From contig NZ_CP132291.1 of the NCBI RefSeq assembly GCF_044359855.1, forward strand, positions 2,418,001 through 2,482,000: a stretch of 64,000 nt of DNA, given 5' to 3'. Made by a program: the position numbers and the translations under genes. Source of the stretch: Rummeliibacillus pycnus_A (GTDB lineage: Bacteria > Bacillota > Bacilli > Bacillales_A > Planococcaceae). The first letter of the stretch is position 1, and the number at the start of each line of letters is the position of its first letter. This document shows, in pieces, positions 21,070 to 29,374 of the stretch. Below the pieces are notes generated by a model. The model was given only the letters and a program-made list of their open reading frames with translations, did no database searches and had not been told where the DNA came from.

Positions 21070-21225
21070 ATGGCTGTTAGATATGTAACAAGTATGATGA
21101 ATTTTTTCGGTGTAAAGGAAAGAGCGAAAGTAGTGATTGAGGGTCCTAACCAATTTTCAGCTAAAACAGAAGAAATTATTTCAGATGTCCTTGAAAAAGC
21201 TCTTATATTGGCAAGTGTATTTTAA
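21070..21225 (+). CDS. Small hypothetical ORF, 51 aa (possibly a gene fragment)
   Basis: ATG at 21070 follows AAAAAGGA. The product begins MAVRYVTSMMNFFGV and contains KVVIEGPNQFSAKTEE and a helical end. An intrinsic terminator follows 27 bp after the stop. I do not recognise the family. It sits between bcrC and an integrase relic, so it may be a leftover of decayed DNA rather than a working gene. Confidence 0.35.
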   Translation: MAVRYVTSMMNFFGVKERAKVVIEGPNQFSAKTEEIISDVLEKALILASVF

Positions 21226-21251
21226 TTAATAAAGCTCCTACCATTTAATAT

Positions 21252-21295
21252 AGCAGTACCTCCACTATAAAAGTGTAGGTACTGCTTTTTTATTT
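21252..21295 (+). terminator. Intrinsic terminator after the small ORF
   Basis: AGCAGTACCT and AGGTACTGCT pair, with CACT/AGTG extending the stem, followed by TTTTTTATTT on the plus strand. Confidence 0.88.
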
Positions 21296-21310
21296 GTTAA
21301 TCGTTACTTA

Positions 21311-21477
21311 GATTTCGAATACACATCCCTCTCTGCTTTTAGGAGCTGATATAAGCATTAAAAATGGTCAAGTTAGATTGGAACATAGTTATATTTCTAT
21401 GAACATCTCGGACTCATGTCACTCTAACAGCGAAAGACAACGTTGCAAACATGTTTGAGGACTTTATGGATTTCTAA
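21311..21477 (+). pseudogene. Tyrosine recombinase (phage integrase) C-terminal relic
   Basis: Three frames joined by indels read HPSLLLGADISIK, then QVRLEHSYISM, then THVTLTAKDNVANMF and EDFMDF with a stop at 21475-21477. These correspond in order to the integrase boxes THxSLLLEAG, VQERLGHSSISMT and TYSHVT...DNVANMFEDF. The catalytic Tyr context is destroyed, and no N-terminal part is visible upstream. It converges on rpsI. Confidence 0.72.
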
Positions 21478-21514
21478 AAGGTATTCAAAGGGTATTCAAT
21501 CTAAATTTAAACGT

Positions 21515-21549
21515 AAAAAAACCCTTTCTCGGTAAATCCGAGAAAGGGC
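21515..21549 (-). terminator. Intrinsic terminator of rplM-rpsI
   Basis: CCCTTTCTCGG and CCGAGAAAGGG pair across ATTTA and run into TTTTTTT, 27 bp after the rpsI stop. Confidence 0.95.
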
Positions 21550-21575
21550 TTGAAAACGTTGATATAACGCTGATA

Positions 21576-21968
21576 TTAACGTTTTGAGAATTGTGGTGCA
21601 CGACGAGCACCTTTAAGACCGTATTTTTTACGTTCTTTCATACGAGGGTCACGAGTAAGTAGACCTGCTGATTTAAGTGCTGGACGGAAATCAGGGTCAA
21701 CTGTTAGTAACGCACGAGCGATACCATGACGAATTGCGCCTGCTTGACCTGTGAAACCACCACCGTTTACGTTTACGTAAATATCGTAGCTACCTAGAGT
21801 TTCAGTTGCTACTAATGGTTGTTTAATAACTTCGCGTAAAGATGCGAATGGGACGTAGTTTTCAACGTCGCGGTTGTTGATAACGATTTTGCCTTCGCCT
21901 GGTACTAAACGTACGCGGGCAGTTGAGCTTTTACGACGACCAGTGCCGATATATTGAACTTGTGCCAA
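21576..21968 (-). CDS. rpsI: 30S ribosomal protein S9
   Basis: A 130-aa small-subunit head protein whose C-terminal tail touches P-site tRNA. The family start AQVQYIGTGRRKSSTARV and the invariant tail ending FSKR are both present. It lies 21 bp after rplM in the usual rplM-rpsI pair and is the last gene before a strong terminator. Confidence 0.98.
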   Translation of the reverse strand: MAQVQYIGTGRRKSSTARVRLVPGEGKIVINNRDVENYVPFASLREVIKQPLVATETLGSYDIYVNVNGGGFTGQAGAIRHGIARALLTVDPDFRPALKSAGLLTRDPRMKERKKYGLKGARRAPQFSKR

Positions 21969-21989
21969 GGTTGTATCCTCCTCTAATTA

Positions 21990-22427
21990 TTATCCGCGAA
22001 GCTCGTAAGCTTCAGGTTTTTGTGCAGCATGTGGGTGTTCAGAACCAGTGTAAACATGTAGTTTGTTGAACATTTGACGACCTAAAGAGTTTTTAGGAAG
22101 CATGCCTTTAATTGCTAATTCCAACATTTTAGTTGGATATTTTTCTTTCATTTCGCCAGCTGTGCGAGTTTTTAAACCGCCAGCAAATTGAGTATGGCGG
22201 TAGTAAATTTTACCTTTTAATTTGTTACCTGTTAACTCAATTTTTTCTGCGTTGATGATGATTACGTTATCACCTGTGTCAACGTTTGGTGTATAGATTG
22301 CTTTATGTTTACCACGTAAAATAGCAGCTACTTCAGAAGCTAAGCGACCAAGAGTTTGGCCTTCAGCGTCTACAACTAACCATTTACGTTCTACTTCGTG
22401 ACCTTTAGCCATGAATGTTGTACGCAT
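21990..22427 (-). CDS. rplM: 50S ribosomal protein L13
   Basis: A 145-aa large-subunit protein. The start MRTTFMAK and the WLVVDAEGQTLGRLAS segment are diagnostic, as is MLPKNSLGRQMFNKLHVY. ATG at 22425-22427 has TAGGAGG upstream. It is transcribed with rpsI from the promoter upstream and may be autogenously controlled through its leader. Confidence 0.98.
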   Translation of the reverse strand: MRTTFMAKGHEVERKWLVVDAEGQTLGRLASEVAAILRGKHKAIYTPNVDTGDNVIIINAEKIELTGNKLKGKIYYRHTQFAGGLKTRTAGEMKEKYPTKMLELAIKGMLPKNSLGRQMFNKLHVYTGSEHPHAAQKPEAYELRG

Positions 22428-22439
22428 TTTAGTATCCTC

Positions 22440-22540
22440 CTACAATTATCAAATTGTTTCTATTACTCTGTTCCAATTGTTTTCTTTATCCTCAAAAGCT
22501 AAGATTCGGGGCTTATCTTGTGGGGTAATGAAAATACCAT
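22440..22540 (-). promoter_or_regulatory. Probable L13 leader RNA
   Basis: About 100 nt of untranslated leader between the rplM promoter and its ribosome site. It contains CCCCACAAGATAAGCCCCG followed by CTTAGC and TTGAGG segments able to form short helices. An L13 autoregulatory leader is known at this position in Firmicutes. The call rests on position and limited pairing, not on a covariance match. Confidence 0.5.
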
Positions 22541-22545
22541 ATGTC

Positions 22546-22574
22546 ATCTTACAACATATAGCAATGTAAGTCAA
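22546..22574 (-). promoter_or_regulatory. SigA-type promoter of rplM-rpsI
   Basis: TTGACT (22569-22574), a 17-bp spacer and TAAGAT (22546-22551), located just past the truA stop. Confidence 0.85.
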
Positions 22575-22606
22575 GCATTTCGAGAAAAACACCTGGAAAT
22601 GTTGCT

Positions 22607-23356
22607 TCAATCTTCATAGTGCACATTTTCAAGGTATAAACCTTGTGGTAATGCAGTTTTACCTGCATTTCCTCTGTCTAAAGATGCAATGATTTCAGCC
22701 AACTCGCATGGCTGACGTTTAGCAATCCCTACTTCCCAAAGTGTTCCTGCAATGATACGCACCATATTATATAAAAAGCCATTTCCTTCAATCACCATAT
22801 TCAGTTCTTCTCCGTGCCACTCGAATGCTAAAAAAGAGACTGTACGAACTTTATCTTGCACACTTGTATTTGCTGCGCAAAAGCATGAAAAATCATGAGT
22901 TCCCAGAATGTACTGTGCTGCTTCCTCCATTGCCTTAACATCTGGCTTCACCCCATTGGTGGGTGTCGCATAAAAACGTCTAAAAGGGCTCTGAATCTCT
23001 TCACATGACCAAATATAGCGATACCGCTTGCCATGGACACTATAACGAGAATGGAAATCATCAGATACTTCCTCAATATTCACAACACGAATATCTCGTG
23101 GCAATTGAACGTTTAATGCTCGTGCATAACGATCAAGAGGAATAGACAATGTTGTGTCAAAGTGGATAACCTGTCCTGTTGCATGGACCCTGGCATCTGT
23201 TCGACCACTTGCTGTCACATGGACAATCTCACCTTTATGCATTTTGGTAAGTACCTTTTCAATTTCCTGTTGTACAGTTCTTTGTTTAGGCTGTACTTGG
23301 TATCCCGAAAAATTGGTACCATCATATGCGATGGTGGCTTTCATTCTTCTTTTCAT
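22607..23356 (-). CDS. truA: tRNA pseudouridine(38-40) synthase TruA
   Basis: Modifies U38-40 in the anticodon stem of many tRNAs. It has 249 aa; the catalytic Asp54 lies in SGRTDARVHATGQV, and FLYNMVRIIAGTL is the conserved C-terminal motif. It starts 23 bp after ecfT, with AGGAG upstream, so it is part of the ecfA1-ecfA2-ecfT-truA run. An internal ATG at 23344 is a possible alternative start. Confidence 0.97.
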   Translation of the reverse strand: MKRRMKATIAYDGTNFSGYQVQPKQRTVQQEIEKVLTKMHKGEIVHVTASGRTDARVHATGQVIHFDTTLSIPLDRYARALNVQLPRDIRVVNIEEVSDDFHSRYSVHGKRYRYIWSCEEIQSPFRRFYATPTNGVKPDVKAMEEAAQYILGTHDFSCFCAANTSVQDKVRTVSFLAFEWHGEELNMVIEGNGFLYNMVRIIAGTLWEVGIAKRQPCELAEIIASLDRGNAGKTALPQGLYLENVHYED

Positions 23357-23379
23357 CGTTATGCAATCTCCTATTTCTA

Positions 23380-24177
23380 TTAACTACGCAAATATACTAA
23401 TACAATTGTCATCACCACAATGGAAAGAAGAGCTATCGTATCTCCTATACTCCATTTTAATTGACGATAACGAGTTCTTCCTTCTCCACCGCGATACCCA
23501 CGAACTTCCATAGCTATTGCTAAATCTTCTGCTCGTTTAAAAGCACTTACAAATAACGGAACTAATAATGGAACAACTGCTTTTATTCGCTCTTTAATTG
23601 TGCCTGTTGTAATATCAGAACCTCTTGCCATTTGTGCCTTCATAATCTTGTCTGTTTCATCCATTAATGTTGGGATAAAGCGTAATGAAATGGACATCAT
23701 TAACGCTAATTCATGTACAGGTAGTTTTAACTTTTTCAGCGGATTTAACAACACTTCCATCCCATCCGTAATAGAAATAGGAGAAGTTGTTAATGTTAAG
23801 ATGGATGTCACAAACACCAATACTAAAAAACGAATGGAAATATAGATCCCTTGTCTAAGCCCTTCTTCGTGAATATGGATAAACTTCCACTCAAATATTA
23901 ATGGTCCTTCTTTTGTAAAGAATATATGCAATAAAAAAGTAAATACCATCAATATTAAAACAGGCTTTAAACCATTGATCAAAAAGTACATTTTAATGCG
24001 TGACATCAATATTATTAGTAATGTGAATACTAATAGAGCAATGTATGAAGGCGTATTATTAGCCAAAAACACAACAATGATAAACGCAAATACAAATACC
24101 AGCTTAGAACGTGGATCCAATCTATGAACAAATGAATCCCCTGGTATGAAACGGCCGAAAATCATTTTATCCATCAT
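23380..24177 (-). CDS. ecfT: ECF transporter transmembrane (T) component
   Basis: Membrane scaffold that connects the two ATPases to exchangeable vitamin-binding S components. It has 265 aa with about five to six helices. The two coupling-helix motifs appear as AQMARGSD and MEVRGYRG. It overlaps ecfA2 by 4 nt. No S component is encoded beside it, consistent with a shared (group II) energy-coupling module. Confidence 0.96.
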   Translation of the reverse strand: MMDKMIFGRFIPGDSFVHRLDPRSKLVFVFAFIIVVFLANNTPSYIALLVFTLLIILMSRIKMYFLINGLKPVLILMVFTFLLHIFFTKEGPLIFEWKFIHIHEEGLRQGIYISIRFLVLVFVTSILTLTTSPISITDGMEVLLNPLKKLKLPVHELALMMSISLRFIPTLMDETDKIMKAQMARGSDITTGTIKERIKAVVPLLVPLFVSAFKRAEDLAIAMEVRGYRGGEGRTRYRQLKWSIGDTIALLSIVVMTIVLVYLRS

Positions 24178-25046
24178 TGGTGATCACGCTCCTCACGTAA
24201 CACTTGCGCAATCACCTTTGCCAACTCTTCTTCTGTTAAACAAAGCCTTGGAAGCTTACGACCAATTTTCAATTCAAGTTGATTTTGAAAATGAACAATA
24301 TGAGGCACTTCCAAACGATAGCTCGCTAATTTATCAGCATCACTAAAAATTTCTTGTGGTGTGCCTGTTAGTACACAACGTCCTTCATGCATAATTGCTA
24401 TGTGATCAGCATACCGTGCTGCATCCTCCATGCTATGTGTTACCAGAATTGTCGTTAGATTACGTTCTTTGTGTAATTGATAAAATAAATCCATAATTTC
24501 TTTACGGCCTCTAGGATCCAGCCCAGCTGTTGGTTCATCTAAAACAATCACTTCAGGTTCCATTGCTAATACACCAGCAATAGCTACCCGACGCATTTGC
24601 CCACCTGATAAGTCAAAAGGGGATTTCTCAAGTACTGTTTCAGGAAGTCCTACTAACTTCGTTAATGTATGTGCACGTTCAATGGACTCCTCCTCTGAAA
24701 CACCAAAATTCATGGGCCCGAAGATGATATCTTTTATTACCGTTTCTTCAAACAATTGATGTTCAGGAAATTGAAAAACAATACCCACTTTTTGACGTAC
24801 TAAACGTAAATCCTTTTCTTTTTTACCTGCAGTAATGGTTTTATTGCCAATACGTATGGCTCCTTCTGTAGGCTTTAATAATGCATTTAAATGTTGCAAG
24901 ACTGTTGATTTACCTGAACCAGTATGTCCGATGATGGCTTGATAACTACCTGAAGGAATAGCTAATTCTACATCAAATAACGCTCTTTTTTCAAAAGGCG
25001 TTCCAGGTGCATATGCAAAGCTTACTTTTTGAAGTTCGATGTCCAT
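24174..25046 (-). CDS. ecfA2: ECF transporter ATPase A2 (EcfA')
   Basis: ABC ATPase of the energy-coupling factor vitamin transporter. It has 290 aa with Walker A GHTGSGKST, Q-loop FQFPEHQLF, signature LSGGQMRR, Walker B VIVLDEPT and the switch His in LVTHSMED. Its start lies inside the 3' end of ecfA1 (25-bp overlap), which indicates tight coupling. Confidence 0.97.
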   Translation of the reverse strand: MDIELQKVSFAYAPGTPFEKRALFDVELAIPSGSYQAIIGHTGSGKSTVLQHLNALLKPTEGAIRIGNKTITAGKKEKDLRLVRQKVGIVFQFPEHQLFEETVIKDIIFGPMNFGVSEEESIERAHTLTKLVGLPETVLEKSPFDLSGGQMRRVAIAGVLAMEPEVIVLDEPTAGLDPRGRKEIMDLFYQLHKERNLTTILVTHSMEDAARYADHIAIMHEGRCVLTGTPQEIFSDADKLASYRLEVPHIVHFQNQLELKIGRKLPRLCLTEEELAKVIAQVLREERDHQ

Positions 25047-25867
25047 AGATCATTCACCAACTGTTCTTCTGTCATGTATTCACCTAGAAGTTGTACACCT
25101 TCTGCTTGTAAAAGCTTTGTAAGTTTCATCGCAAATGGCAAATCCAATCCAAGTTCAACTAATCGATCGCCTAATGCAAAAATTTCAGATGGAGTTCCTT
25201 CAGCAAACTTTTTTCCACCATTCATAAACAATAAACGATCAGCCATGATTGCTTCTTCTAAATCATGGGTAATTGATAAAACGGTTAACCCTGTTTCTTC
25301 ACGTAGGGCTCTTACAATCGAGAGTACCTCTTGACGCCCTTGAGGATCGAGCATGGATGTTGCTTCATCTAAAATAAGTAAGCGTGGTTGTAGCGCAAGT
25401 GCTCCTGCTATAGCAACACGTTGTTTTTGCCCACCTGATAAATGTTGAGGCTCATGATTTAAATAGCCTTGCATTTTTACTTGCTGTAAGGCATCATGTA
25501 CACGCTTGAACATTTCCTCATATGGAATACCATTATTTTCTAAAGCGAAGGCTACATCATCTTGTACGGTAGCCCCCACAAATTGGTTATCTGGATTTTG
25601 GAAAACCATTCCGATTTGAGAACGAGCTTCCCATAAATTTTCTTCGTTTAATGTTTGCCCCATAACTTGCACATTCCCCTTTTGAGGAAAAAGCAAACCA
25701 TTAATTAGGCGGGCAATGGTTGATTTACCTGAACCGTTATGACCTACAATTGCAATCCATTCGCCCTCTTCAACCTTAAAAGAAACATCTTCCACTGCAT
25801 TTTTTACTGCGGGCTCATCAGGTGCATATGTGAATGTCACATTATTCAGTGATAAGATTTCATGCAT
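25022..25867 (-). CDS. ecfA1: ECF transporter ATPase A1
   Basis: First ATPase of the ECF module, 281 aa: Walker A GHNGSGKST, Q-loop FQNPDNQFVG, signature LSGGQKQR, Walker B LLILDEATSMLDP and SITHDLEE. ATG at 25865-25867 has GAGAGGAG upstream. It heads ecfA1-ecfA2-ecfT-truA and follows a 392-bp spacer containing three hairpins, so readthrough from rplQ is probably limited. Confidence 0.97.
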   Translation of the reverse strand: MHEILSLNNVTFTYAPDEPAVKNAVEDVSFKVEEGEWIAIVGHNGSGKSTIARLINGLLFPQKGNVQVMGQTLNEENLWEARSQIGMVFQNPDNQFVGATVQDDVAFALENNGIPYEEMFKRVHDALQQVKMQGYLNHEPQHLSGGQKQRVAIAGALALQPRLLILDEATSMLDPQGRQEVLSIVRALREETGLTVLSITHDLEEAIMADRLLFMNGGKKFAEGTPSEIFALGDRLVELGLDLPFAMKLTKLLQAEGVQLLGEYMTEEQLVNDLWTSNFKK

Positions 25868-25959
25868 GTGTTTAAACTCCTCTCACTAGACTATACTAAG
25901 CTCTGCTCTTCTATAACTTACACTGTTTTATGTATGATTACTAGCTGGAATTAGTTTTT

Positions 25960-25999
25960 ATTAAAAAAATACGACTTTGCCCGTTATGGCAAAAGTCGA
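25960..25999 (-). terminator. Second terminator-like hairpin upstream of ecfA1
   Basis: CGACTTTTGCC and GGCAAAGTCG pair (one bulge) and run into TATTTTTTTAAT on the minus strand. It lies about 95 bp upstream of ecfA1 and could be an attenuator or the terminator of a small RNA. Confidence 0.72.
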
Positions 26000-26025
26000 A
26001 TCTAAGAATTACTATCAAAATGAAA

Positions 26026-26118
26026 TAAAAAAGCGCGCACCCCATTCAGAGAAATGCGCATAAGTGGATATCTCCCGTTCAAAGGTTGCTCAGACCTTAA
26101 ACGTGAATGGGGTGCGTA
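26026..26118 (-). ncRNA. Candidate structured RNA (three-way junction with U-tract) between rplQ and ecfA1
   Basis: On the minus strand a perfect 13-bp outer helix pairs 26104-26116 with 26036-26048. It encloses a CGTTTAAGGT/ACCTTTGAACG hairpin (loop CTGAGCA) and a second arm with GAGA/TCTC and the palindrome ATGCGCAT. The outer helix is followed by CGCTTTTTTATTTC. An element downstream of L17 genes (the L17DE motif) is known in some Firmicutes, but I cannot confirm identity. No promoter is obvious. Confidence 0.6.
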
Positions 26119-26195
26119 GAGCTAAACGAGACAGCACAATGTCCGCTCATCATAACGCTCAGCTTTTAAATTTGTCGTATAAATCTTCATTTTTT

Positions 26196-26243
26196 GAAAA
26201 AAAGAGGGTGTAAGTTCAAATTGTTGTGAACAAGTACACCCTC
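26196..26243 (-). terminator. Terminator of the S10-spc-alpha superoperon (after rplQ)
   Basis: GAGGGTGTA and TACACCCTC form the base of a hairpin extended by TTGTTCA/TGAACTT and followed by TTTTTTTC, 17 bp after the rplQ stop. Confidence 0.92.
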
Positions 26244-26259
26244 CCCCGCATCGTTATAA

Positions 26260-26640
26260 TTAAACTAATTCAATTACAACTACAGGCGCACCGTCACCAC
26301 GGCGAGGTCCCATTTTCATAATGCGAGTATAACCGCCTTGACGGTCAGCGTAGCGTGGTGCTACATCATCAAACAATTTTTGAAGTGCAAAAACTGTTGA
26401 TTCATTACCTTCAGCATCAGTTGAAGTTGCTACTTCACGACGGATAAATGCTGCAGCTTTACGACGAGCGTGTAAGTCACCGCGTTTACCTAGAGTAATC
26501 ATTTTTTCAACTACTGAGCGTAATTCTTTCGCACGAGTTTCTGTTGTTTCAATGCGTTCGTTAATGATTAAGTCTGTTGCTAAATCACGTAACATCGCTT
26601 TACGTTGAGAACTTGTACGTCCAAGTTTTCTGTAACCCAT
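26260..26640 (-). CDS. rplQ: 50S ribosomal protein L17
   Basis: A 126-aa large-subunit protein near the exit tunnel. It begins MGYRKLGRTSSQRKAML and shows the ERIETTETRAKELR segment and a C terminus ending VVVIELV. It is the last gene of the alpha operon, 51 bp after rpoA, and is followed by a strong terminator. Confidence 0.98.
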   Translation of the reverse strand: MGYRKLGRTSSQRKAMLRDLATDLIINERIETTETRAKELRSVVEKMITLGKRGDLHARRKAAAFIRREVATSTDAEGNESTVFALQKLFDDVAPRYADRQGGYTRIMKMGPRRGDGAPVVVIELV

Positions 26641-26691
26641 GGATGTTTCCCTCCTTCGTTCAATTACTGATCATACATATTTTAAAATCGC

Positions 26692-27636
26692 TTAGTCTTC
26701 TTCTCGTAACCCTAAACCAAGCTCTTCTAACTTCGCTTTTACTTCTTCTAATGATTTACGTCCTAAGTTACGTACTTTCATCATATCGTCTTCAGACTTG
26801 TTAGCAAGTTCAAGAACAGTATTGATGCCTGCACGTTTTAGGCAGTTGTAAGAACGAACAGAAAGATCTAGTTCTTCGATAGTCATCTCTAGAACTTTTT
26901 CTTTTTGATCTTCTTCTTTTTCAACCATGATTTCAGCAGTTTTTGCCTCATCAGTTAAACCAACGAAGATATTTAAGTGCTCGGTTAAAATCTTAGCTCC
27001 GAGCGAAATCGCCTCTTTAGGACCGATGCTGCCATCTGTCCACACATCTAGTGAAAGTTTATCGTAATCAGAAGATTGTCCAACACGAGTACCTTCAACT
27101 GTGTAGTTGACGCGTGAAACTGGAGTGTAAATAGAGTCGATCGGGATCACGCCGATAGGAAGATCCTCACGTTTGTTTTGATCAGCTGGAGTGTATCCAC
27201 GTCCACGTTGCGCATACATACGCATACGAAGATGACCATTTTTAGCAACAGTTGCAATGTATAGATCTGGGTTTAATACTTCTACGTCACTGTCATGCGT
27301 AATATCCGCAGCAGTTACAACCCCGTCACCTTTAAAATCAATTTCGATGACTTTTTCTTCATCAGAATAGATTTTTAAAGCTAGCTTTTTAATGTTCAAA
27401 ATAATTGATGCAACATCTTCTACAACGCCCTCAATAGTAGAGAATTCGTGTAGTACGCCGTCAATTTGGATTGAGGTTACAGCAGCTCCTGGTAAAGAAG
27501 ACAGAAGGATACGACGTAGTGAATTACCCAAAGTAGTGCCATACCCACGTTCAAGTGGTTCTACAACAAACTTGCCGTATTTTAAATCATCACTGATCTC
27601 AACGGTTTCAATCTTTGGTTTTTCAATTTCGATCAT
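26692..27636 (-). CDS. rpoA: RNA polymerase alpha subunit
   Basis: A 314-aa scaffold subunit. The N-terminal dimerisation domain (about 1-230) contains YGTTLGNSLRRILLSSLPG. A linker rich in Glu/Lys leads to the C-terminal DNA-binding domain (about 245-314) with LDLSVRSYNCLKRAGI and the NLGRKSLEEVKAKL helix. It follows rpsK with a 134-bp spacer. That spacer holds a TTGACA box but no well-spaced -10, so I do not call a promoter. Confidence 0.98.
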   Translation of the reverse strand: MIEIEKPKIETVEISDDLKYGKFVVEPLERGYGTTLGNSLRRILLSSLPGAAVTSIQIDGVLHEFSTIEGVVEDVASIILNIKKLALKIYSDEEKVIEIDFKGDGVVTAADITHDSDVEVLNPDLYIATVAKNGHLRMRMYAQRGRGYTPADQNKREDLPIGVIPIDSIYTPVSRVNYTVEGTRVGQSSDYDKLSLDVWTDGSIGPKEAISLGAKILTEHLNIFVGLTDEAKTAEIMVEKEEDQKEKVLEMTIEELDLSVRSYNCLKRAGINTVLELANKSEDDMMKVRNLGRKSLEEVKAKLEELGLGLREED

Positions 27637-27770
27637 TCAATTTACCCTCCTTCAAAACATCGAATATATGGTATTAATTCCATCATAAAATCGAATGTCA
27701 ATCAATCATTAAGATTGTTATTCTGTTTGTGTATAAAAAGTGTACTCAATACATAAGAGAGTTGCAACTA

Positions 27771-28160
<390 letters not shown>

Positions 28161-28185
28161 GTTAAGAAGAAACCTCCTTTACCTA

Positions 28186-28551
28186 TTATTTTTTCTTGTT
28201 AGCTACAGTTTTACGAGGACCTTTACGCGTACGCGCATTGTTTTTAGAATTTTGTCCACGAACTGGTAAGCCACGACGGTGACGAATACCGCGGAATGAA
28301 CCGATTTCCATTAGACGTTTGATGTTAAGTGAAGTTTCGCGACGTAAGTCACCTTCAACTTTGTATTTATCTAATTGTTCACGGATTTTGTTTAGTTCGT
28401 CTTCAGTTAAGTCACGAACTCGAGTATCTTCTGAAACACCAGCGTCAGCAAGAACTTTCTTAGCTGTAGTGTTACCGATACCGAAAATGTATGTTAATGA
28501 AATTACAACGCGTTTTTCGCGTGGAATGTCAACACCAGCAATACGTGCCAT
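28186..28551 (-). CDS. rpsM: 30S ribosomal protein S13
   Basis: A 121-aa head protein contacting tRNA and the inter-subunit bridge. It begins MARIAGVDIPREKRV and has the helix-two-turn-helix, RHRRGLPVRGQ and RTRKGPRKT motifs. It lies 24 bp after rpmJ. Confidence 0.98.
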   Translation of the reverse strand: MARIAGVDIPREKRVVISLTYIFGIGNTTAKKVLADAGVSEDTRVRDLTEDELNKIREQLDKYKVEGDLRRETSLNIKRLMEIGSFRGIRHRRGLPVRGQNSKNNARTRKGPRKTVANKKK

Positions 28552-28575
28552 GTACGATGTGCACCTCCTTGGGAA

Positions 28576-28689
28576 TTATCCTTGTTTTTGTTTGTGTTTA
28601 GGATTTTCACAGATTACCATTACTTTACCGCGTCGGCGAATAACTTTACATTTTTCGCAGATCGGTTTCACAGATGGTCTCACTTTCAT
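28576..28689 (-). CDS. rpmJ: 50S ribosomal protein L36 (zinc-binding form)
   Basis: A 37-aa ORF that starts [17 protein letters not shown]. The zinc ribbon ligands are CEKC, the later Cys in ICENPKH, and its His. ATG at 28687-28689 follows AAGGAGG. It lies between infA and rpsM as expected. Confidence 0.97.
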
Positions 28690-28726
28690 CTAACCTAACC
28701 TCCTTAGTGGTCCGGAGTGCAAAAGA

Positions 28727-28945
28727 TTATTTAAAACGGTATGTGATACGACCGCGAGTTAAGTCATATGGAGATAACTCAATTGTTACTTTATCTCCAG
28801 GTAAGATGCGAATAAAGTGCATACGAATTTTGCCCGATACGTGAGCAAGAACTGTATGACCATTTTCTAATTCTACCTTAAACATCGCGTTTGGCAAAGT
28901 TTCAACAACTGTGCCTTCGATTTCAATTACATCGTCTTTCGCCAT
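28727..28945 (-). CDS. infA: Translation initiation factor IF-1
   Basis: A 72-aa single OB-fold that binds the ribosomal A site during initiation. MAKDDVIEIEGTVVETLPN and the end ITYRFK are typical. GGGAGACAGG precedes the ATG. Directly upstream, where map and a KOW-domain gene sit in B. subtilis, only a relic remains. Confidence 0.98.
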   Translation of the reverse strand: MAKDDVIEIEGTVVETLPNAMFKVELENGHTVLAHVSGKIRMHFIRILPGDKVTIELSPYDLTRGRITYRFK

Positions 28946-28961
28946 CGACCCTGTCTCCCTT

Positions 28962-29364
28962 CTATATGCAATTCAGGTTCTTTTCGTCAAATTCTTTCGG
29001 AATTTGCTGCAAGAGTAAGTTACATGCCTCAACATATGTTTGGATTGTATGAGAGATGTTCGAAAGACGCTCATCAGGCTTCGCTTCTCGAACCAAGATT
29101 TATGTGCCAGGTTATACCTGTATCTCACACGCTCCCCGGCTATCCTAGATGAGATCCTGCATACCCGTTTACACAGATACTTTTCCACGAAACCCATTAT
29201 ACCCTTTCAGAATAGAGATTGCATCAAAGATAAATGGTATCCTACAAAAGATACAAATTATTCATCAGTGTATAGACCGGGTACAATATGCTTTTGCAGC
29301 TCTCGAAAATAACTTTCCGCTATGCGCTACCACATACTCCCGCGGTTGCAGAAATCTGCGCCCT
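28962..29364 (-). pseudogene. map: Type I methionine aminopeptidase relic
   Basis: The 429-bp adk-infA gap contains Map fragments in map order but in different frames. RELQKHIVPG (29277-29305) is followed by KGYNGFRG (29184-29208), then AGERV, then VREAKPDERLSNISHTIQTY with VEA (29025-29093). Traces of the N-terminal PRExxIMRxAG region lie near 29320-29355. The segment that would carry the two metal-binding Asp residues is deleted, and everything after the VEACN block, including the His and Glu ligands, is missing. Stops interrupt all frames, so no active enzyme can be made. Confidence 0.88.
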
Positions 29365-29374
29365 TGATCGGGTA

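Noticed and set aside
27637..27770. Internal promoter before rpoA
   Set aside because: TTGACA is present, but no -10 hexamer occurs at 16-18 bp spacing. Only weak matches are seen.
28973..29197. A 74-aa minus-strand ORF between adk and infA
   Set aside because: It has no ribosome site and crosses map-derived segments out of their original frame. It is a by-product of the map relic.
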